From Nucisporomicrobium flavum (GTDB taxonomy: Bacteria; Actinomycetota; Actinomycetes; Mycobacteriales; Micromonosporaceae), in contig NZ_JADMLH010000015.1 of assembly GCF_016464385.1 (NCBI RefSeq), forward strand, positions 62,001 to 126,000: DNA of 64,000 nt, given 5' to 3'. Every line of letters starts with the position of its first letter. The stretch's first letter is position 1. Positions 59,488 through 64,000 of the stretch are shown here, one piece after another. The notes under the pieces were generated by a model. The model ran no database searches. It had not been told where the DNA came from and was given only the letters and a program-made list of their open reading frames with translations. Made by a program: the position numbers and the translations under genes.

Positions 59488-60096
59488 TCAGGACCGCATC
59501 CGCAGCGACGTCGCCATGCCGGCGATGCCCGAGGCGATCGACCCGCTGCCGGTGATCTCCGCAACCTCCAGTCCCTCGGTCGCGATCTGGGCCAGCGACG
59601 CGGCGGCGTGGCTGCCGAGTCCCCGCACGATGATGCGGATGCCGAGCGCCGCCGCCTCCCGCGCGGCCGCCACGGCGGCGGCCACCGGCCCGATGTCGCC
59701 GTCGCCGAACACCGCCAGCACCCGGTCGCCGGTCAGGGAGCCGAGCGCGGTGATCCCGGCCCGCAGCGTCGGCGTGACGTTCGTGCCGCCCGAGGGGTAT
59801 GCCCGGTCCAAACCGGCCAGGACCGGGCCCGGATCGGCCGACAGCGGGACCGACCTCGCGATGGAGCTGTTCCACAGGATCAGGCCGACCCGGTAGCGGG
59901 CGTCCACGGCCTGCGCGACGAACTCGCGGGCGCCACGGACCGCCTCCTTCAGCGGCGTGCCGGACATCGAGCTGCTCACGTCGATGCACAGGATGACCTT
60001 GCCGAGATGCGGCTCCTGCAGGGCCGCCAGGTGCTTGCCCGGCTTGTACTGCGTGACGCCCACGGCGTCGAACGAGCGCCGGATCCAGTCGCTCAC
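59488..60096 (-). CDS. von Willebrand factor A domain protein
   Basis: A 202-residue single vWA domain. The MIDAS metal site is complete: DVSSSMSG (DxSxS), GGTNVTP (Thr) and FGDGDIG (Asp), so it can bind a partner through a divalent metal. An N-terminal stretch (WIRRSFDAVGVTQYKPGKHL) precedes the fold. vWA proteins in NTPase-based systems usually bridge the regulator and the effector. It starts 10 bp after the Hsp70-like gene and touches the CHAT gene. Confidence 0.93.
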   Translation of the reverse strand: MSDWIRRSFDAVGVTQYKPGKHLAALQEPHLGKVILCIDVSSSMSGTPLKEAVRGAREFVAQAVDARYRVGLILWNSSIARSVPLSADPGPVLAGLDRAYPSGGTNVTPTLRAGITALGSLTGDRVLAVFGDGDIGPVAAAVAAAREAAALGIRIIVRGLGSHAAASLAQIATEGLEVAEITGSGSIASGIAGMATSLRMRS

Positions 60097-60106
60097 GACA
60101 AACCCC

Positions 60107-61708
60107 TCACTGACGTACGGTCAACCGGGTCAGGCGCTGGGCCTGCTGCAGCCGGTCGTTGGCATCGAGCACACCGTCCACGTACGCCTCGAGGCTCAGC
60201 GAGACGCCGCTGCGCGGTTCCCGGGCGGTCACCCGCAGCCGCCCGTCCAGGCCGAGGTGCAGCGCCACGATCAGCGGCGACCCCGCCTTGAGGCCGGACG
60301 GGAGCCCGGAGAGCTGACCGTCGAGCACCCGGCGGTTGTCGTCCAGCTCCGCCGATTCGACGAAGCCGGCCTGCTCGTACACCTCGATGCGTACCGTCGC
60401 CTGGTCCTTCAGGATCGTGGCGACCTTGATCTCGTGCCCGTCGGCCGGCAACGGCTCGTTCTGGTGGATCACATGCTGGATGTAGCGGCGCCGGCCCTCC
60501 GGATCGGAGCTGTCGTGGATCAGCAGGCCGAAGCTGCGGGGAACCACCGAGCTCAGGAACGGTACGGACGCCGCCGGCGTGGGCGACGGTGCGGACGGGC
60601 GGGACGGAACGGCATCCGTACCCCAGCCCGGGGTGACCCAGGCCTGTTCGGCGTCCACCAACTGCCATGCCCGCAGCGCGGCACCCTTGGCCACGGCCAG
60701 GTCCGGGTCGTGCGACCGCGGGTTCCAGCCGAACCACTCCCGCAGCGCCGAGGCGACCTGCGGCATCCTGGTCGAGCCGCCGACCAGCAGGCAGTCGGCG
60801 ACGTCGCCCGGCGCCAGCCCGGCCGTGGCCAGGATGCGCCGCACACAGTCCCCGGTGCGATCGGTGAGGTCGCGGGTCATCGCGGCGAACTCGTCCTGCG
60901 ACACCGTGATCCGCGCCGTCGCCCCGTCGTGGCGCAGCGCGACCTCGTGCGTCCGGGTGTGGGTGAGCGCCTTCTTGGCGCGCTCGGCCACCAGCGTCAG
61001 CTCGGTCATGAACGCCGCGTCTTCGGCCGGGTCCTGCGCCGGGCCCACCTGGTCGACGAACCGGTCGAGAAGGTGGGCGCGCAGCCGCTGGTCCCAGTCG
61101 GCGCCGCCGAGGTCCATGTCGCCGTCCACCGCCACGACCTGGGAACCGGTTCCGTCGACCCGCAGCACGGTGACGTCGAACGTCCCGCCGCCCAGGTCGT
61201 AGACGACGACCGGCCCGTCACCGCGCGGACGGTAATGCAACGCCGCCGCGACCGGCTCGCTGACCAGCTCCAGGACCCGCAACCCGGCCAGCAGCCCGGC
61301 CTGCTGCGTCGCTTCCCGCTCGCGGATGCCGAAGTACGCCGGGACGGTGATGACGGCCGGGACCGGCGTACCGTCGCGGTGGGGCAGCACGCCGTCCACG
61401 ATGGCCCGCAGGATCAGCGCGGAGATGGACTCCGGGGTGTGCTCGGCGCCGTGGAACTCGAACAGCCGGTCGGTGCCCATCAGCCGCTTGACCAGCGCCA
61501 CGGTGTGCGCCGGATCGACCGCGGCCAGCTCCCGGGCCTGATCGCCGACGAGGACCGCGTCGGCGGAGACGAACTGCACCACCGACGGTACGGTCTCCGA
61601 GCCGGCCGGATTACGCAGCACCGTCGGGCGCCCCTCGGCGTCCACGGAAGCGGCGACCGAGTTCGTGGTGCCCAGGTCGATGCCGAGAAACGGGGTCAGC
61701 TCTGCCAT
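60107..61708 (-). CDS. Hsp70-like (DnaK-family) ATPase, divergent
   Basis: A 533-residue Hsp70 paralogue, shorter than DnaK. The nucleotide-binding motifs are intact: FLGIDLGTTNSVAA, YDLGGGTFDVTV and LLVGGSTRMPQV. A P/S-rich linker near residue 370 leads to a shortened substrate-binding beta domain (FGLLIHDSSDPEGRRRYIQH), and the helical lid is nearly absent. No DnaJ or GrpE gene is present, which argues against a housekeeping chaperone. It sits inside the vWA/CHAT/GTPase operon and may work as a sensing or licensing ATPase. Confidence 0.93.
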   Translation of the reverse strand: MAELTPFLGIDLGTTNSVAASVDAEGRPTVLRNPAGSETVPSVVQFVSADAVLVGDQARELAAVDPAHTVALVKRLMGTDRLFEFHGAEHTPESISALILRAIVDGVLPHRDGTPVPAVITVPAYFGIREREATQQAGLLAGLRVLELVSEPVAAALHYRPRGDGPVVVYDLGGGTFDVTVLRVDGTGSQVVAVDGDMDLGGADWDQRLRAHLLDRFVDQVGPAQDPAEDAAFMTELTLVAERAKKALTHTRTHEVALRHDGATARITVSQDEFAAMTRDLTDRTGDCVRRILATAGLAPGDVADCLLVGGSTRMPQVASALREWFGWNPRSHDPDLAVAKGAALRAWQLVDAEQAWVTPGWGTDAVPSRPSAPSPTPAASVPFLSSVVPRSFGLLIHDSSDPEGRRRYIQHVIHQNEPLPADGHEIKVATILKDQATVRIEVYEQAGFVESAELDDNRRVLDGQLSGLPSGLKAGSPLIVALHLGLDGRLRVTAREPRSGVSLSLEAYVDGVLDANDRLQQAQRLTRLTVRQ

Positions 61709-61869
61709 GCCGTCCGTACCTCCTCGATGATGCGCCTGCCGCCCTCGGTGGCCCAGGTGTCCACGCCCGCGAGCACCAGCCCGACGATGACCGCCGAGAA
61801 CGCCGCGATCAGCAGCAGGGCGATGACGTAACGGGACACCTGGTGGCTGGGTGGTGAGTCGATCGACAC
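61696..61869 (-). CDS. Small single-pass membrane protein of the CHAT operon
   Basis: About 57 residues: polar start (VSIDSPPSHQVS), one membrane helix (YVIALLLIAAFSAVIVGLVL) and a charged C-terminus (EGGRRIIEEVRTAWQS). GTG 61869 has GGAG 5 nt upstream. It overlaps the Hsp70-like gene by 13 bp and lies 8 bp after the GTPase gene, so it is a genuine operon member. It could anchor the vWA/Hsp70 components at the membrane beside the GTPase. Confidence 0.75.
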   Translation of the reverse strand: MSIDSPPSHQVSRYVIALLLIAAFSAVIVGLVLAGVDTWATEGGRRIIEEVRTAWQS

Positions 61870-61877
61870 GTCCGCTC

Positions 61878-63506
61878 CTAGGTCCGGTTGTACTGGTGGG
61901 CGGCCCGGTGGCCGGTGGCCTGCTGCGGCACGGGCTTCGGCACCGGCTCGTCCTCGAGCAGCCAGCGGAACGGCCGCAGCGGGCCGGCGGCCGCGGCGGC
62001 GGAGTCCTTGGCGGAGACGAAGAAGAACCGGACCGTGCCGAAGTCGCGCTCGGCCGAGGCGACCAGGTTGTCCGCGCCCCGGTCGATCAGCCAGCTCCGG
62101 ACGGCGTCCGGGTCGTCGGCCAGGCCGCTCATGTCGGGCAGCTGCTGCACCAGGTCCCGTTTGGACACCACGAAGGCGAGGCGCTTCTGCTCGGTGCGTA
62201 CGCCGTACTGCCGCAGCCGCGTGACGATGTTCTGGTACGACGGCTCGGGCAGGTCGGCCGAGACGTTCGCGGTGCGGAACAGGTCGGCGAAGGTGCGCTG
62301 GTAGCGCTGGCGTACGTCCGGGATGGCGAACGGGTCGAGCACGAACACGAGCGTCCGGGCGGCGTCGAGGTACTGGAACTTCTCGTTCAGCTCGGGGTTC
62401 GCCAGCGCCTCGCCGGCCGCGTCGTACACGTGCAGCAGCGCGTCCCGCTTGCCCTGCTGCATGCGCAGCGTGATGGCGATCGGCGGATGGGCGGCGTCGG
62501 TCTTGACCGCCGAGCCGCCGCCGTCGATCACCGCCGCGAAGGTGGTGTACGTCCGCTTGCTGTGCTCGTCGGCGAGGGAGACCTTGACGTCGCCGCCCTG
62601 CCGGAGCAGCCCCACCACGCTCGCCATGACCAGGTGCGTCTTGCCCGACGACGGGGCGCCGAAGACCGGCACCCGCACGTCGGTGGCCGCGCCCGCGCCC
62701 GAGTGCAGGTCGGCCCCGCACAGCGGGCACAGGGCCGCCATCGACCGGGCCGCGCGCAGCACCATCGTGGGAAGCCGCCGCCCGCAACCGCACCGCCGGT
62801 AGAACACGCCGAGCAGGCCGGGACGGATGTCGTGGTGCAACTCGGATTTGTCGCCGTGGTGCGGGCCGGCGCAGCGGTAGACCGGGTGCGGCGACACCTG
62901 ATAGCAGCGCGGGCAGTTCCCGGCCGAGCGGCGGACGATCTGCCCGGCCCGGTCCAGGGTGCGCAGCACCGCGGTGACCGCCGCGCCCGCGATCCACACC
63001 GCGCCGGTGACCACGATCAAGATCGTGAGCACGAGTACGGCCACCGCGGCGGCTCCCGCGGTCACACCGATCAGCGTGACCGCGACCGGGAGCAGAAGCG
63101 GCCAGCAGGCGAGCCCGACCAGCCCCGATCGACGGGCCTGCGTCCACGACCACTGCCAGGCGGGTCGCAGCACCGTGGCCATCCGCTCGGCCATGGTCCA
63201 CCAGTCCAGCCACACCTGCGCCACGAAGTACCCGGGCCACGCGAAGTCCGGCCGGACCGCGGTGGGCGTACGCAGGATCTTCAGCTTGCCCGCCGCGACG
63301 TCGGCGGGAGTGAGCACCCGGGCGCCCTGGTCGCCGAAGAGCGCCATGAAGGTGACGACGAGGCCGGTGACCGCGCCGGCCGCGAAACCGAGCCCCGCCC
63401 CGAGAACCATGGCCGGAACGGCGACGTAGATGAAGAGCAGCGCGCAGACGTAGAAGTACAGCGCGACGGCGAGCACCACCGCGGCGATGATGAACACGTA
63501 CTGCAT
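61878..63506 (-). CDS. Membrane-anchored TRAFAC-type GTPase with zinc ribbons
   Basis: A 542-residue protein. N-terminal helices (residues 1-50 and around 130-180) are followed by zinc-ribbon motifs: CPRCYQVSPHPVYRCAGPHH, RRCGCGRR and LCPLCGADLH. A P-loop GTPase domain comes next, with GAPSSGKTHLV (about 280-291), YDAAGEAL as the D-x-x-G switch and VVSKRDLV as the base-specificity motif. This matches the TRAFAC/double-GTPase proteins of actinobacterial conflict loci. ATG 63506 lies one base after the upstream stop codon. It probably gates the downstream effector. Confidence 0.85.
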   Translation of the reverse strand: MQYVFIIAAVVLAVALYFYVCALLFIYVAVPAMVLGAGLGFAAGAVTGLVVTFMALFGDQGARVLTPADVAAGKLKILRTPTAVRPDFAWPGYFVAQVWLDWWTMAERMATVLRPAWQWSWTQARRSGLVGLACWPLLLPVAVTLIGVTAGAAAVAVLVLTILIVVTGAVWIAGAAVTAVLRTLDRAGQIVRRSAGNCPRCYQVSPHPVYRCAGPHHGDKSELHHDIRPGLLGVFYRRCGCGRRLPTMVLRAARSMAALCPLCGADLHSGAGAATDVRVPVFGAPSSGKTHLVMASVVGLLRQGGDVKVSLADEHSKRTYTTFAAVIDGGGSAVKTDAAHPPIAITLRMQQGKRDALLHVYDAAGEALANPELNEKFQYLDAARTLVFVLDPFAIPDVRQRYQRTFADLFRTANVSADLPEPSYQNIVTRLRQYGVRTEQKRLAFVVSKRDLVQQLPDMSGLADDPDAVRSWLIDRGADNLVASAERDFGTVRFFFVSAKDSAAAAAGPLRPFRWLLEDEPVPKPVPQQATGHRAAHQYNRT

Positions 63507-63507
63507 G

Positions 63508-64000
63508 TCAGCCCTCCGCCTTCCGAAGCCACGAGGTCGGCTTCCAGGACCGTCCCTCGTCGCGGCTCTCGAGCATCGCCGTCCATTCGCGCTGCCGGTC
63601 CCGCGAGGCGATCTGCAGCACCAGCGCGGTGGCCTGCTTGCGCTGCTTCTCGTTGGCCTTGCGCACCCAGTGCTGCACGTAGGTGAGGCACTCCTCGCGG
63701 CGCTCGGGCCCGAGGAAGTCCGCACCGGCCAGCTGGTACGCGACCACCGCCGGCACCACGTCGCCCGGCTTGCGGAGCCGGCTCAGCAGCTCGCGCAGGT
63801 AGGGGCGGTGATACTCCGCCGGTATCTGCTTGAGCAGCCGGTCGCTGCCGGCCGGGTGCTTGACCAGCTGCATCGCCTCGGTGATCTCACGGGCCCAGAC
63901 GTGGCGTACGGGCATGACGCTGTAGCTGACGATGCGGGGGAACTCGGTCAGTTGCTGGACGTCCGCGGTGGGCAGCCGCTCGTGGATCGCGCGCAGATCC
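63508..64000 (-). CDS. C-terminal part of an operon protein, unknown (partial)
   Basis: The frame is open from 63508 to the right edge of the window without a stop (DLRAIHERLPTADVQQLTEF is encoded before the first internal Met), so the gene starts outside. The visible 160 residues are charged and helical (HRPYLRELLSRLRKPGDVVP, WVRKANEKQRKQATALVLQI). I do not recognise a domain. The stop is one base before the GTPase ATG, making it an upstream member of the CHAT/vWA/GTPase operon; a GTPase-associated protein is a reasonable guess by position only. Confidence 0.7.
   Translation of the reverse strand, partial: DLRAIHERLPTADVQQLTEFPRIVSYSVMPVRHVWAREITEAMQLVKHPAGSDRLLKQIPAEYHRPYLRELLSRLRKPGDVVPAVVAYQLAGADFLGPERREECLTYVQHWVRKANEKQRKQATALVLQIASRDRQREWTAMLESRDEGRSWKPTSWLRKAEG

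Noticed and set aside
60107..61708. Housekeeping DnaK operon
   Set aside because: The protein is about 100 residues shorter than DnaK, lacks the helical lid, and no grpE, dnaJ or hspR gene is present; the neighbours are vWA, CHAT and GTPase genes.

Overview
The window is very GC-rich, with strong third-position GC bias and many GTG starts. It carries actinobacterial hallmarks: a translational T-box in front of ileS, EspR-like and MAB_1171c-type genes, an EbfC/EspC-type type VII secretion cassette and a CebR-type operator. A filamentous actinomycete is very likely. Micromonosporaceae (Actinoplanes- or Micromonospora-like) is my best guess by inference. No rRNA, tRNA, insertion sequence, prophage or CRISPR array was seen.

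Layout. 1-3 kb: end of a TauE/SafE transporter, peptide deformylase, a repeat-filled gap and a cytochrome P450. 3.4-14.3 kb: an EspR-like regulator, then a long leftward run (glycosyltransferase, DUF2064 protein, methyltransferase, membrane molybdopterin oxidoreductase, membrane protein, response regulator, histidine kinase, ImmA-type peptidase, MAB_1171c membrane protein), with an epimerase and a polytopic membrane protein diverging from its head. Two near-identical 19-bp direct-repeat sites tie the two-component system to this locus. 14.4-23.8 kb: housekeeping genes (AlaX, DMT transporter, Sua5/YciO protein, T-box plus ileS), a lipoprotein and a diguanylate cyclase. 23.9-42.1 kb: small redox, regulator and surface modules: MarR/FMN reductase diverging from an unusual luciferase-like/FAD-oxidase fusion, a quinone oxidoreductase, a secreted beta-helix protein, Gfo/Idh, TetR/SDR, ATP-grasp, DUF305, LVIVD, LysR/AKR and LysM-peptidase. 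42.4-44.1 kb: two paralogous LuxR-type HTH genes followed by a translationally coupled secreted mini-peptide with a CVTCT tail. 44.1-51.4 kb: GH30 glycosidase, patatin, BrkB protein, glycosyltransferase. 51.4-53.6 kb: a four-gene cassette with 4-nt overlaps (EbfC, EspC-like, HExxH toxin candidate, immunity candidate). 54-55.9 kb: secreted RCC1 protein behind a perfect CebR box, and a CdiI-type immunity protein. 55.9-64 kb: a tight leftward operon of CHAT protease, vWA, Hsp70-like, small membrane protein, membrane-anchored zinc-ribbon GTPase and an incomplete protein. It resembles the NTP-dependent conflict systems of multicellular bacteria and is the best candidate for a poorly described system.

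Two window-wide patterns stand out. First, at least a dozen genes have a TANNNT hexamer 6-7 nt before the start codon, implying leaderless mRNAs; at three junctions the TAG stop of the upstream gene forms the first half of that hexamer. Second, at least ten unrelated short tandem repeats (6-45 bp units) sit in gaps and at the non-conserved ends of proteins.
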